Origin: Mesocentrotus franciscanus
Lineage: Eukaryota > Echinodermata > Echinoidea > Camarodonta > Strongylocentrotidae
NCBI GenBank assembly: GCA_037976565.1
Contig: CP137675.1
Coordinates: 11,984,534 to 12,048,533, forward strand
DNA: 64,000 bases
Reading direction: 5' to 3'
The notes under the pieces are model-generated. The model was not told the origin of the DNA. It searched no databases and saw nothing but the letters and a program-made list of their open reading frames with translations. The position numbers were made by a program, and so were the translations under genes. This document shows positions 45,404-57,811 of this stretch, piece after piece. The stretch's first letter is position 1. Every line of letters begins with the position of its first letter.

Positions 45404-46419
45404 ACCTCACACATATTCACCAACAGCCTCTCCCCCGAACGCGAACGCAACAACAAAAGAAATTTGTACTTGTTTTCATCATTTATGACCCATTGCCCCG
45501 AAGGTGTTTAGACATTTGAAAAGTCAAACCGCAAGTGATACATTCTGTCTGAAGAAATCAATGGAAATATGGGTTGAAAAAGTAAGAAAACAGTTAAGCA
45601 ACAACAAGGGGGTGCAAAACACCTGCACCCAGGTCTTCTAATCTCTTTCTTCTAACTTGAAAACAGCTTGGCATACCTCCATCTTTCGTTTCTTTCATTC
45701 CTTTATGTCTCTCTTCATATCATACAAAAATCTCTGCTAATAAAAGTCTCCTTTATTAGATGATGTTCTCCCGAGGAGTAGATTGCAAACTGATTTCCTC
45801 CTACAATTACGGCCAAGAAGCGATTGGTCTGAAGTCATTACGAGCGTGCTTAATCATATCTGAGAACAGACGGAATTCATACTGACATGATATTAGCATG
45901 GAGCTACTAGCTCCATGATATTAGTGAGAGTAATGAAGGAATTCAGGACTCTGATGTCACTCCTAATTTCCTTGGCCATTAGTGTGTCGTCTGGAAGATG
46001 TCCAGGGCCAGTCAGGTGGCTCAGCGAGGTACAAAAGAGGACCTGTTGTGTGTGCCCTCTTGTGAATGACCAGTCACATTAGGATGAAGACCAGACCTCA
46101 AATTTGTTTGCAGAGGATAGATTGTTGATTGAAACTAAATGGTCATTTTGTTTCATTTGAAAGAATTAAGAAATAAGTAAACTTTGATCGATAAAAAAAA
46201 TTTAGCAAATTCTGAAGAAAAAAATCCAGAAGAGATATCCAATACAAGTGCAGCCTTTATGGCTTTTCATTGAAAAAACAACAACTAAAGAACTCAAGAA
46301 AAAAGGGAAATTATGAAATGAGTAATCATCTTTCATGTAGCACAATGCCGCAAGATACTTTTCAGCTAGTCTTTCTATTTTTAAAGATCCAATGAGACAC
46401 ATTTTTTTTGTAAGAAAAA
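45404..46419. other. Non-coding sequence with a small hairpin
   Basis: At 45898-45916 ATGGAGCTACTAGCTCCAT is a 19-base palindrome flanked by direct copies of CATGATATTAG (45886-45896 and 45914-45924). GGTGCAAAACACCTGCACC near 45612 is another short hairpin. Confidence 0.55.
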
Positions 46420-46687
46420 GAAAGTGTGAAAAAGTAAGAAAGCTAGATGAAATGGAGGGAAACAGGAAAAAAAAATAAAGAAAAAGAAGTAAAGAGAGAG
46501 AAAGAGAGAGATGGAAGTGATGGAAAAGGAGATAAAAAGTAGGCTGGAGAAAAATAAAAAGGAAGAGAGAAAGAATGAGAAAGGATGTTGACGATGAGAA
46601 AGGGTGCAGAAAGCGAGACCCAAAGGCAAGAAAGAGAAAAAGAATGAGAAAGAAAAAGAGATCAAAAGGAGAAAGAAAGAGATCGAT

Positions 46688-46729
<42 letters not shown>

Positions 46730-46845
46730 ATGGAAGGAGTGGAAGAGGAAGGGAGGGAGGGAGAGAGAGAGGGAGGGAGACAGACAGACAGAGAATGAGA
46801 GAGAGAAAGAGAAAAGAAAGAGAGAGATAGATAGAAAGAGATCGA

Positions 46846-46884
<39 letters not shown>

Positions 46885-46980
46885 ATGGAGGGAGTTGATG
46901 AGGAAGGGGAGGGAGAGAGAGAGAGAGAGAGGGGAACAGACAGAATGAGAGAAAGAGGGAGAGAGAGAAAGACAGATGGA
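46420..46980. repeat. Purine-rich region with several (GA)n runs
   Basis: GA runs at 46688-46722, 46850-46878 and 46914-46930 sit in GAAA/GGGA purine sequence. GATCGATCAAGAGAGAG (46681) and GATCGATTAAGAGAGAG (46840) show an internal duplication of about 159 bp. The long Arg/Glu/Lys frames are artefacts. Confidence 0.92.
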
Positions 46981-47619
46981 AAATATAGTTATAGAGTCTT
47001 TGATTTGAGACTAGTAGTTGAGTCTAGTACCTGCGTCTGCATCTCTCTGTCCTCATGATTATAGGAAGGAAACCAATCAAACACAGGATCCTGAATTGAT
47101 CAAACTTATTTCTTTCAAAATTTCTACTTTCCGATTCCAATTTTGAGAAAGGGGGATTAACCTTTTCAAGTCAAAGGGAACAAAAACCCATCAATATTCT
47201 GCTCCTAGGTTGGCCACATTTCAAATAAAATGGAAAATGTTTTCTTTTTTGTAGATCCTTGTTCTGTTTAGGTCTTTGTGAAGATGACACTTCCATTGCA
47301 AATACAGGAGAAAAACTCATGAATTGGTAAATACAAACAGAGAAAGGCCGATAGAATAGAACAGGGATCTTTAGGAGGATTTTAATCATGGTAACAGAAT
47401 TTGTTATAAATGTATATGCTCAGGGTGAAGAATAATGTGCAGGTGGCTGTTGATGAAGTTGCAACAATAATTGGTAATATCAATATGTAAATCAGACTCC
47501 TGCAGCATTATAGCTTCAAGTAACATATTATAACTGTCAAAACATACTGAAGTGATATAATAAGCATACATAGATAGAATTATCTGTGAAGAGCCAGAAA
47601 AGCATAACTCTGTGTGAAA
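46981..47619. other. Non-coding sequence
   Basis: AT-rich with nothing recognised. Confidence 0.5.
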
Positions 47620-47750
47620 TTATATTAATGCCCTTCTTGCTTTCAGCTGATGAAATATACCGTCTCTCTGGGGCCAGAAGGGCGTTATCTCATATATTTG
47701 TTTTATCAAAGAGTTTTAAATGCCCCTCTGGCTCTCAACAGATGAGGGGT
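47620..47750. repeat. AGAAGGGCGTTA hairpin repeat, copy 1
   Basis: GCCAGAAGGGCGTTA (47673) is followed by a GTTTTATCAAAG-type middle and AATGCCCCTCTGGCTCTCAA (47719). The outer words are inverted complements. A partial copy, TAATGCCCTTCTTGC, precedes it at 47627. Confidence 0.7.
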
Positions 47751-48479
47751 ATATTTTGTTTGTTTATCTATATCATATCTTTTACTACTTTCCAATAACT
47801 CTAAGCTTCTTCAGCCTACAACTTACAGGATGCCTGTTTACAGTAAATTTTCTTGTTGAAGGAAAATTTTTGAATCATGTTGAAGGAAAATTTTTGAATC
47901 ATGTTGCACTTTGAAATGAATTTCTATCCTCGTTGAGAAGCTAATCAAATTGTAAACCTGATTTTTATAAGTAGTTATTGAAGTTGATTTCTCAGCACAT
48001 GCAGTGCTTCAGGCCTGGGGCATGAAAGATGGTAAGATGAAAAGCTCTGTCTGCATTTAGGATAAGTTCAAGAAAACTAAGTTCTCGAACTTTGTTTTCA
48101 AGGATTATGTGTCATGCAAATGAAACAGTTTACCTTCATATTCATGTCAAGTCATATGAAATCAGTGGTGAATCTCCTGCATTCTTGGAGTAGAGGTGTT
48201 GTTTTTTTAAATGTAATATTAACAAAAATGAGGCAAGAACAGGTATTCCAGCTAGAGATTCCTCTGTTTAGAGGCAGAAGGATGTTAATTTGAAAAATGT
48301 AAAGTGATATGAAATACTTTCCTTTTTGCTCTCAAGAGACAAAATTAGTCTTTCCAGCTTCTCCCTATTCGATTCAAGCACATATAATTCTTCTTCTGAC
48401 CACTACACTCTCAGTGATTGATAATTTTCCAGAAGTTTGGATAGATGCGCATACTGGGTAATGCAAAAATAATGGGCGA
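47751..48479. other. Non-coding; 24-bp duplication
   Basis: GTTGAAGGAAAATTTTTGAA plus TCAT is repeated perfectly at 47855-47902. A degenerate hairpin-repeat relative (GGCAGAAGGATGTTA) lies at 48283. Confidence 0.6.
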
Positions 48480-48760
48480 TCTATCTTCAGGAAAATTATC
48501 ATCTCGAAGATACACGTTCTAAATATACCGAACATGTACTAGGGCAGTGTGGATGCGCCTTTGTTTTCACACACACCTGCCAATAACCATCATGAAGAGG
48601 TGTGAGGATAATACTCAAATCTTCTTGTGCCTCACTTCACAAAAATCAATATCTGGAAGATAAAAGTTGTGGAAGATACATAACATGTAGTAGCGTAGTG
48701 TGAACATGCCTTTGCTTTCACTCACACCTGCCAATAAGCATCATGAGAAGGTGTGAGAAG
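48480..48760 (+). repeat. Two-copy tandem duplication, about 140 bp
   Basis: GAACATGTACTAGGGCAGTG...CACACCTGCCAATAACCATC at 48529-48605 recurs as TAACATGTAGTAGCGTAGTG...CACACCTGCCAATAAGCATC at 48681-48755. Confidence 0.85.
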
Positions 48761-50091
48761 TTTGTCTGCTGACTGATCAACAAGTGATCATCTCTCTCTT
48801 CTGCACATTATTGAACAAAATCCACCCAGAGACATGAAGTGTAGCAACCTTGGGACAAAATAAGACAAAATCACATAATTTTGCTGGATTTCCCCACCCC
48901 TTTTTTGTTTCAAAGAGCCAGTGGAGCCAGCTCATCTTGTGTTGCCATGGCTACTCAAATTGCAGTTATAGTGCATATGGAAAGAACAAATCCTTAAAGA
49001 TGCCTATATATTTCTTCAGAAAACTTTTCGAGTTTGATCTTTAAGGAGTTGTCTATCTCTTTCAAATTAAGTGATATTAGTGAATAAACAAAGGGAAGCA
49101 GCTCCCATATTAAATCTATATGTTTTGTGAGTAGGCATATACAGGGAAATCCTGTTATGAAGTATGTCAATGGGAACATAATGTAAAGTGTTTTTAAAAA
49201 TGATAAATTGTCAAAAAACAGGATGGGCGGTGTTTTGTAATACCCTTTTAAGGACCTTGTTTATTACTTTAAGATTTCTTGTATATAATTATTTTGAGGG
49301 TATGATGCAAATGGAAATTTGCAAGATTTATGCTGTCAAGTATTTTTTTTATAAAATGGAGAAATTATGAAGATGCATGGAAATGAGGAAGTCTTGGATT
49401 TTATAATTTTGTTTTTTGACAAATAGAGTGATGACTATCATTTTGCTGTCTTGATATAGATTGAGGGGTGGGGGAGAGGGGGTTCATGAAAACAGAATAG
49501 AAATTAATTTCCATTGAGGACAATCGGATCAAGGAGAAATTAAGAAACAGGTCAGCTATCACTCAGTCATTTATTCAGATGATTTTGTACTAAATATGGT
49601 TGCAAGTAATTCCAGACACTGGCTTCCTGCACATTTTGGTAAAACCCTTTTCTATTGCTTTCTAGGTGGGGCCAGACTGAAAGAAAATAATCTGAAAACC
49701 AGGTTGATTTGCATCCTTTTAAAATAAGGGACATCTCTGCCTTCTCCTAGATAATGAATGAAGAAGGACAACATTTCAACAGATTTTCAACCCTATAATT
49801 GGTTTTATCATGAATTTTATCATCCTAAATACTCTCCTAACTACCATCCTGAAGATGTTTGAATACCGGTACATGTAAATAAATAAAGGAAAATGTTGGC
49901 ATTCTTTGCTATGTTTTTGTAGAAATCTTATGTTTGGAAACCTTTATTCATTGTAGTTTCTATAAACTTAGAATGTATTTTACACTTTTTTCCAGTCATG
50001 ATTATACTTTATTCTCAATATTTGATGATTCATATTTGTTTGCAAAGGAATTCACATTGAGTTCAAACAAGGTTTATGATAACAATATATG
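48761..50091. other. AT-rich non-coding sequence
   Basis: No element recognised. A G-rich patch lies at 49463-49482. Confidence 0.5.
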
Positions 50092-50099
50092 TACACCAC

Positions 50100-50408
50100 C
50101 AGGCCCGTACGCAGGGGGGTGGTTTTGGGGTTAAACCCCCCTCAATTTTTTTTTATGTGTGTGTTTCGGAGGAAAACCCCCCCCCCCTCAATTTTTTTCC
50201 AAGTGTAAAAAAAAAAATTAGGCTAAAGGGTGAAAACAAAACTGACCTTATCCCCCCACTGAACAAAATATTGGTCGGTATAATTTTCCCATTTCCGGGA
50301 AGAAAAAAAAATGTACTCTTCCCCTCCCCGCTTATTCAGCGGCCGGCTGAGTCGTTGCGAAATTTTCAAATTTAAACCCCTGTTGAAAAAATCCTGGGTA
50401 CGCTACTG
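50100..50408 (+). mobile_element. Non-autonomous hAT-type transposon (309 bp)
   Basis: The ends CAGGCCCGTACGCAGG and CCTGGGTACGCTACTG are inverted with drift. Exact 8-bp duplications TACACCAC occur at 50092-50099 and 50409-50416. The interior has C/G runs and A/T runs and no transposase. The frame of 99 codons across it is chance. It is a different subfamily from the GGCGGATCC elements in the left third. Confidence 0.92.
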
Positions 50409-50416
50409 TACACCAC

Positions 50417-51429
50417 AATGTAGAGTTTCCTCGACTGTTACACTTCCAAATTGTGTAAAATTGTGCATTAAATCTGTTATTCCTTAATGTTAATTAAGAA
50501 GTAGGAACATAAAAAACACAACAGTAGTAAGTTGAGGTGATTGAAAAGTGCATGACTCCATATTAAATTGTTTTACAAAACTTTTTGAGAGTTTCATGAG
50601 AAATTGTTTTTTCCCTATGCTCTATATGTATATTGACTGTTTTCATAGGATTTATCACTCTTTCAGTCCTGCATACCAGTATGCAATATAGTTTCCTTTT
50701 ACAGTTTCTCTGGTAAACGAAATCTGCCAAAAGTAATCAAATTTGAGAAAGTAAATTATCACTCCTATCATTTCTGTTAGGAAACAGAACTTCTCTCCTA
50801 ATTGATGGGTTCCTCCAAAAATGAACCCTGGGTGATATAAGGATACATTTTGGTAACCCTAGGGCATCACTAGAAACTTTTGAAGAGGGGGGCTTGTCAC
50901 ATCAGATTTGCTGACAAGATGGGGAACATTTTCCACCAGCTAAATGATAGAGAAAGGTCACATTTTTGCAATTTGCAAAGAAGGCTCTAAGAAATCCCAC
51001 ATTTGCTGACAGAAAATGTTGAATGTTGAAGGTGGGGGGGCAGTCACAAGACTCTACACACCCATCTGCAATGCCCCTGAGCTTATTCCATGACTACACT
51101 GTAGTATCATTTACAGATCATCTTATGAGCATCCCCTAATGAAGAAGAGCTCATATTCTATTTTCTTAAGACCTGTTCTTGTTAGGATATAGTTAGTCAC
51201 CGTTGTGTGAAGATTGAAACAATATTCCAACGAGGAGAGAGGGAGAACGAACTTTGGGTGTTGGTAGACGGTTACCGGACCTGAATGTGAACTGATGCAA
51301 GCGAGGGTGAAATCTAATTTCCCGCTTGCTGGAGCCACCAACCTGAGCATGTCATAGCTGACTGGCTGACTTGCTCTGATAAATGAGACGGGGGAGAAAG
51401 AGGTGTAATGACTGGCTAATGATGACAGG
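50417..51429. other. Non-coding sequence
   Basis: G-rich patches at 50884-50891 and 51032-51042 may be remnants of C/G-rich elements. A minus-strand frame of 111 codons (51123-51458) has low-complexity Ser/Leu content and no motif. Confidence 0.45.
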
Positions 51430-51760
51430 GAGATCGTTCTGCTTGAGCTGAACACCAATCAGGGGCCAGATATTTACAGATACCATCCATGCATGCTGCA
51501 GGGGAAGTCCAGAGAGAGAGCAAGAAGGGCTTTATAACTTCATGTCAAAGAATAAGAGTTAATGCCCTTCTGGCCTTTAATAGATGAAGTGCGTTTATCA
51601 TTCTGCTTGACCTCAACACCAACAGAGGCCAGATATTTATGGACATTATCCTTGCAGGAAATGTCTACCAATGAAAGCTAGAAGCTAGAAGGGCGTTTAC
51701 TCTATCTCAAAGGATATGAATTATAGCCCTTCTGGCATTCACAAGGCAATGACTTCTATT
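51430..51760. repeat. Two-copy array with hairpin repeat, copies 2 and 3
   Basis: TTCTGCTTGA(G/C)CT, AACACCAA and GGCCAGATATTTA begin units at about 51437 and 51603, period about 166. Each unit then carries the hairpin family: AGAAGGGCTTTATAACTTCA...TTAATGCCCTTCTGGC (51532-51575) and AGAAGGGCGTTTACTCTATC...TTATAGCCCTTCTGGC (51687-51736). Confidence 0.8.
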
Positions 51761-53129
51761 TCCAGTTTGGCTGGATTTTAGTAAAAGTGTGGGTGGGGTG
51801 GTTCCGCTAGCTTTGCAATTGACTGCAATGTCTAAATCAGATGTGCCCATCTGTTTTAGGTCTCCTTTAATGAGTGACCATTCAATATTTCTATTTTACC
51901 TGACCAGACTCGCAAACTTGGTTGCATGACCGATGTCCAAATTTACTATTTTTAATGATTTTTAACCTCAAGTTAACCTTTGTAAAATAAAATTCTTGGC
52001 TATGCTCCTTTCTATCTTGGCTAGTCATAATGAAGTAGCAATTTCTCTTGGTGTCTCCTGCATGTGATGGAATGTGGAGATGACTTGATTGTACTCTAGA
52101 GGTGTCGGGTGATGTCCCAAGAGAAGTGCTTGAGGAAGCTTTCCAAGAACCCCCGAAAACCTGTCGAATCAGGCAGTATGAGAGTTGGTCCTTTTTCCAG
52201 CATGATGAGTTTGCAATGTTTATATCTATTTCAGTCGTTTGTTGTTATTTACAATTAATGTATGGAGTGATGTTGAGGAGGGGTATGATTATGATTACAC
52301 AACAAAGCAGGAATCATTGCATTTAATGATAGGCCAGTGTCATTGATGACTATTCAGTATCACTGATTAAGTAGTTATCCATTGCAATAAGTACTTTATA
52401 TTAATGTTCAGACTTAAAATCATTGGATTTATACAACATCATTTTTAACATTAATTCTGTAGCAACATTCAATGACAAGTCAAAATTTGAGATTGAGCAA
52501 GTTCCAGGATTAAACTATGGACCATGATTAAACAGTGTAATAGCAGTATGTGGAGTTACAGAGCTTCACATCCTAATAAGTGCCTTTTCAAACAAGTAAA
52601 GTATTAAAACACCTTGGTTAGCGATTGCTGACAGGGACCAATGATCAGGAAGCAATAGAAATTTAATATACATCCTTTGGGTCAGCTTCTACTTGACTAG
52701 TGGCTCATGGTGAAACCGATAGAAAATACAGCGCAATCTAATAGTGGGATAGGTCAACTCTAATATGCTTTGGCATGTATACTCTTAATGGTCTTAGTAG
52801 TAGAGAGGAGAAAATTGTTACTTAACAGTTTTGGTTGATGGAGCCACCATCATTTTGAACTGCTTGGGGAAAGCAGAGAAAATGACACTTTTCCAATCCA
52901 TCATGAGGTTTGATTAAATGTGATTCTTACTTTTGAACTTCAATTTTGATAGTGAACATAATCCTTATGGCAAGAGAAATTGTCATAAATTTGCAGTGCA
53001 ATCCAATCAGGATTCAGTCAACGTTTCAGTTTTGAATGCAATATGTTGATTGCTCATACTCATTCTGATTTTCTTTTGCTCCTTCTAGCTACCCCTACTT
53101 CATTCCTCAAAAGAGGTTATTGATCATCA
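51761..53129. other. Non-coding; one protein-like frame not called
   Basis: The frame at 52083-52326 (plus) contains GDVPREVLEEAFQEPPKTCR, which looks protein-like, and follows TACTCTAG. No good donor closes it, so it stays a weak candidate. The rest is AT-rich. Confidence 0.35.
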
Positions 53130-53590
53130 GGGGGTGTGTTTATCATGTCTTGCCACTCAGAATCAGTGTTTCTATGTGTACATATCGAACCCCACTATAC
53201 GAACGTGATTGTCAGGATGTCGCGTTTATCAACTCTTCACGATTCGAAATAAAGGCCTTGTCTCTGCGCAGCTGCTTTGCGCCGTTTGACCCGGGCCATG
53301 CTTGTACAACAACATGACACAGCACATGGCACGCGCTATTTCTCCAAACCGGAAATTAGCCTGGGAAGGTCCGATTTGTATGTGTGTTTCAAAACATCTT
53401 TGCGTTTTATCATCTCTCAGAAACGTGATTCTGGCTCTATGACACATTCAAAACTCACTTTTTTCGGCGTTTCAATATACCCATATCTAAAGACGTTTCA
53501 AAACAGGTTTGCGTTTATCACCTTGAAAATTTGCCTGAAAGACATTTGAAAACGCTGATTCTAGGCAAAAAATTACTATAAATGCACCCT
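53130..53590. mobile_element. MITE-like element with GGGTG inverted ends (461 bp)
   Basis: The left end GGGGGTGTGTTTATCATGTC, then CTCAGAATCAGTGTTT, is mirrored on the right by AAACGCTGATTCTAGGC and ATAAATGCACCCT, giving inverted ends of about 45 bp. Inside, the word GCGTTTATCA/GTTTTATCATC recurs at 53222, 53403 and 53511. There is no transposase and the target duplication is unclear. Confidence 0.75.
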
Positions 53591-53999
53591 AAGACATGCT
53601 GGAATCCTGGAAGAGTATACTCCCACTTTCATTTTTACTGATCGCTTAATCTTATACGAGGATGAATTGAAATTGAGATAGTGGGTGATGGCAAAATGGT
53701 GAAATACATTCCTGCTTTCTAGGTGAAATAAAGGATGAGAGAAGTTCCAATTTGTTATGACACTCAGCCTGGTAGACTCCTTAATGCCCTTTACAAACGA
53801 AATAATTTTACCGTTTACCCACTATTCAATGTGCTCGACTACAGAGGAAATGTAAGTGAAATTATAACAATAGCTGCAATAGTGAGTGCAAACCAACAGT
53901 TTTTATAAATGGTTTTGGGGCTTTGTAAATAGGCCTACAGCAGTCCGTGCATAGAGCTTTAATTTTTGTAACAGGTAATGGCATATGATGGTTCTTATA
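53591..53999. other. Non-coding sequence
   Basis: AT-rich with nothing recognised. Confidence 0.5.
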
Positions 54000-55920
54000 T
54001 CTGTACGGTTTTGTGGATATTAGATATCTCATTAGATGAGTTAGTCAGCCCCTGACATGAGATGAGGTCAGCTAATAAAATCACTGCCACCTTTATGAAT
54101 ACAACCTTTAAACTATCACAACAACAAAAATAATACTCTAGCCTTATTATAAAACTCTTATCCCACCATGTATCTTGAAGTATATTAGGTTAGCCCCACC
54201 CCACCCTCTCCTGCCCCCATTGCATCTCAGATAAACCTGAATAAAGTGACTCTCAAGCCTCACTCTTAAAGGGCTAGTCCACTCCAAAAATAACTTACTT
54301 TCAATAAAAGCAGAAAAATCAGACAAACCAATCAACAAAAATTTGAGCAAAATCGGATAACTAATAAGAAAGTTATGAATTTTTGAAAAAGTATGTAAAA
54401 CTATGGAACAATGAGAATCACAACACAAATTGCCAAGATGGTTATCAGTTTGTGACGTCATGTCCTCACAACTTATCAATTGCTTTATATAGTTTAATCC
54501 CATTAATTTCCTTTTATCCCCAAAACTTGATTTCCCATGCCTTTGCCCAGGTTATATGATTTGTATCATATTGCGTGCATGACATTTCCCAAAAACTTAT
54601 ATGAATTTTGAAGAATTGATACTATTTTCTGAATATTGTATTTCATAATTATTGATTTTTATATAAATAGTTTATCAAAATTCAATTTTTCATGATTTAA
54701 CTGGACAAAATTACTCTTTATTTGTGCATCCACACAAAAACATATTACTAACAATCTAACTTGGATGCTGGTGTGAAGAAATAAGATTCTTTGGGTGAAA
54801 ATAGGAAATTTATATTATCAATATAAAGAAAATAATTAGTGGATAGTGAGGACCATACGTCACAGACTCATGAGTGAGTTGCCAATTTGTGTAGTGATTT
54901 TCAAAATTTTTCATGTCATTAAAAATTCATAACTTTCTTATTAGTTATCCGATTTTGCTCAAACTTTTTTTGATTGGTTTGTCTGATTTTTCTGGTTCTA
55001 TTGAAAGTAAGTTATTTTTGGAGTGGACTTGGGCTTTAAACTCTGAAATCACAATTTTAAAAGTATTTTTCTGGTCAGTTTACCCCTCCCCCACCCCCGC
55101 CCCCACACACATGGTTTTAGGTACATCTCATCAGATGAGATAGTTATCTGATGAGAGGAGAGGATATCACCTGATAAGAGGAGAGGATATCAGCAGATGA
55201 CACAAGGTTCATCTTGATGAAGAGGCCCTTGAAATTATCACAACCTTCTTAAAACTACTACAGCAGGAAATGAAACACTATAGCCTCATCATCATCATGT
55301 ATATGTATCTTTTCCAGGTTAACGCCCAACTGAGAGCATTAATGTGTAAACGTGCATGGTTTTGGAGGTCCGTCTCGTTAGGTGAGTTGGTGATCTCATG
55401 AGAGGAGAGAAGCTCACCTTCATGAATACATTCTTGACAGTAAGCAGCATAAGATGGCACTTGGGGTGGGGGGGGGGGGGTTGAGGTAACACTGCCTCCT
55501 CCCCCCTTCAGAAAGCATGTAATATAAACCTGCTTTGTTTAGGTTATATCTTGTTAGGTGAGTTGGTGATCTCACAGAGGAAAGGAGCTCAGCTAATTAC
55601 ACAAATCTTACCTTGATGAATACATCCTTGACAGTAAGCAGCAGTAGATGACACTCAAGCCTCTCGAAAGTGAAAAAAAAAAGTATTTTTGGGGAGAGGG
55701 GGGCAGGAGGTGTTTTTGTCAGGTAACACTCTCCTCCCCCCTTCAGAAAGCATGTAATATAAACCTGCTTTGTTTGGGTTATATCTCATTAGGTGAGTTG
55801 GTGATCTCATGAGAGGAAAGGAGCTCAGCTAATTACATGAATCTCACCTTGATGAATAAATCCTTGAGAATGAGACTGAGCGGAAGGAGATGACACTCTA
55901 CTCTCTAGATAGCCTCCGGT
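54000..55920 (+). repeat. Tandem array, about 176-236 bp period, interrupted
   Basis: Each unit contains AGGTGAGTTGGTGATCTCA, GAGAGGAAAGGAGCTCAGCT, CACCTTGATGAATACATCCT, TGACACTCAAGCCTC and a C-rich CCCCCTTCAG block. The GGTGAGTTGG word falls at 55381, 55557 and 55792, with more diverged forms at 54035 and 55130. The last two units are nearly identical. The array is split by the TTAA element at 54270-55035. Confidence 0.85.
54270..55035. mobile_element. TTAA-flanked element with ~200-bp inverted ends (766 bp)
   Basis: TTAA sits at 54266-54269 and 55036-55039. The left end AGGGCTAGTCCACTCC and the right end GGAGTGGACTTGGGCT are inverted. The inverted similarity continues through ATAAGAAAGTTATGAATTTT and on to GTGACGTCATGTCCTCAC near 54451-54470 and its partner near 54846. 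The centre (54481-54840) is AT-rich with no coding capacity. Removing it joins CTCACTC to AAACTCTG, which aligns with the uninterrupted array unit near 55650 (CAAGCCTCTCGAAAGTG). The ends resemble a repeat abundant in echinoderm genomes. TTAA duplication suggests piggyBac-type mobilisation. Confidence 0.85.
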
Positions 55921-56446
55921 TTATACTCTTGGATTCATTCATAGATCTTCAAGATTTCTGTAGAATATCATCCTGAAAGTTAAAGACATAGATGGGATGG
56001 ACGTCTACAGTAGCTTGTGACATCTATGTGTATACATGTGTTTTTAAAAGGTATATATTTCAATAAATTTAAGAAAATTGCCGTGGCTGGGAATGGCAAA
56101 TTCTGTCTGTACTTGTAGACTAGATTAATCAAGCCAAGATAGATTAGGTGACCTCACCGAGAGGACAGAGTCCTCATCATAAGATGAGAGGTAGATAGAT
56201 AGATCTAACATCAGGAGAAGTGGTCTGAACATTTGATTGTCATCCATGGAGGCTACCAATGAATAGTGGATTTTCATATGAGGGCAAGTCGAATTTGCCC
56301 CATACATTATCACCTACATATAAGACTGATTTCAGCATATTTAATAAATTTGTAAAGTAATTAGCACTTCTAAGAGCTTGGGTAAATACCAAATGAGAAT
56401 TGATGCAAATTGAAATTCATTTATCTCACATCTCTTAAAAAATACA
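55921..56446. other. Non-coding sequence
   Basis: Short (GATA)n run near 56193-56204. Otherwise featureless. Confidence 0.5.
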
Positions 56447-56882
56447 ATGTCATATGATGTAATAACTAGTGATAGGTCAATTTATGTGCAGTACTACAAT
56501 ATACTTGGTAACACAAGGAACATTAAACAACCAGGTACCATGGACTTGCCCATTAATATGAAAGTAAAAGGAAAGATAACAAAACTATTACAGTATTTGA
56601 ACTGCCACCAGTGTTCGATGATGGAGACTACAAGTGGAATATAAAACTATTAAAAGGAATATTGGTGTATTAGTTGTCAACGTTCAATATCAAGAATGTA
56701 TTTTTCGAAAAAAAGGTGTACCTAGTCAATTTATTATGTCAACTGAGATTGTAACAGGCGACACTAGCGCCAGCTTATCCCGAATAGATTTATTTCTTCC
56801 TTTTCCCTCACCATTAAATGACGCTTATGTTTTTCTGTCTATTCCGTTAGCTGACGCCATCCGTGATGGGGCACCGGAATAA
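56447..56882 (+). other. Two overlapping protein-like frames, unassigned
   Basis: Frame 56447-56644 includes QYYNILGNTRNIKQPGTMDL, and 56634-56882, in a different frame, includes MSTEIVTGDTSASLSRIDLF and ends ADAIRDGAPE at TAATAA beside an AATAAA-like signal. The two together could be one coding remnant with a frameshift near 56640. I cannot name a family, so no gene is called. Confidence 0.25.
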
Positions 56883-57309
56883 TAAAAAATTGCGGTAATG
56901 ATAGGAGGAAGAGATGGATTGGATGGAGGGAAAGAAGGATGGTAGGAGGAAAGGAGAATGGGAAGTTGATGCCATCTATCAAAGAAATCATTTTACAAGG
57001 CTGAGAAAGATTTTGGTCTTGATACTGGTTATTGATGGAGGATCTATAAAAAGTGGGGGCAGAGAGAGAGAGAGAGAGAGGGAAAGGAGTGGAGATAAAA
57101 GCAGGGAATATGGGGTGGAGAAAAGAGAGAAAGATAGATAGAGAGAAAGAGCAAGTGAGAGAAAGAGAGAGGAGAGAGAGAGAGAGAGGGGAAAGAAAGG
57201 GGGAGGGGTGAGCATGAGAAAAATAAACGATAGAGACAAAATTAAAGGAAAGAGAGGAGAAAATCTATAAAAGGACAATGAATGTAAATACACGTCAAGA
57301 ACAGAATTA
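56883..57309. repeat. Purine-rich tract with (GA)n
   Basis: AGAGAGAG runs at 57061-57081 and 57144-57187 within GGAAAG sequence. Confidence 0.9.
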
Positions 57310-57771
57310 GAGTATAAATGTGGTTAGAATTTATAGAGAAAGTGGAATGCTAAGAGGGAGTAAATTGCTGTTGGATATTTAGGTAGGGGAAAGAAGAAAG
57401 ATAAACATAATAAATGGAAATAAAAGATAAGAGGATGATTGAATGTGTAATAGCTCAACTTTATAGAGATGGAGGAATGCAAAGGGAGAGTATGGATCAT
57501 GGGAGATAGTGATGATGATTGCTGCTGTGCTGCCGGAGATGCATGCAGAAGGAGAGAGAAGTAGAGAGAGAGAGAGAGAGAGAGAATGAGAGGGAGGGAG
57601 AATGAGAAAGATAAAAGTAACAAATGGACATATAAAACAAGAGCAGAATTGTGGTATAAATGTGGTTATAGCTTAATTTTATAGAGATGGAAGAATGCTA
57701 AGAGAGAGTATGGGTCGCAGGAGATAGTAATGATGATTGCTGCTGTGCTGCCGGAGATGCATGCAGAAGGG

Positions 57772-57811
<40 letters not shown>

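Noticed and set aside
51123..51458. Minus-strand 111-codon frame
   Set aside because: Part of it overlaps the tandem unit starting at 51430; residue content is Ser/Leu-biased and no motif is seen.
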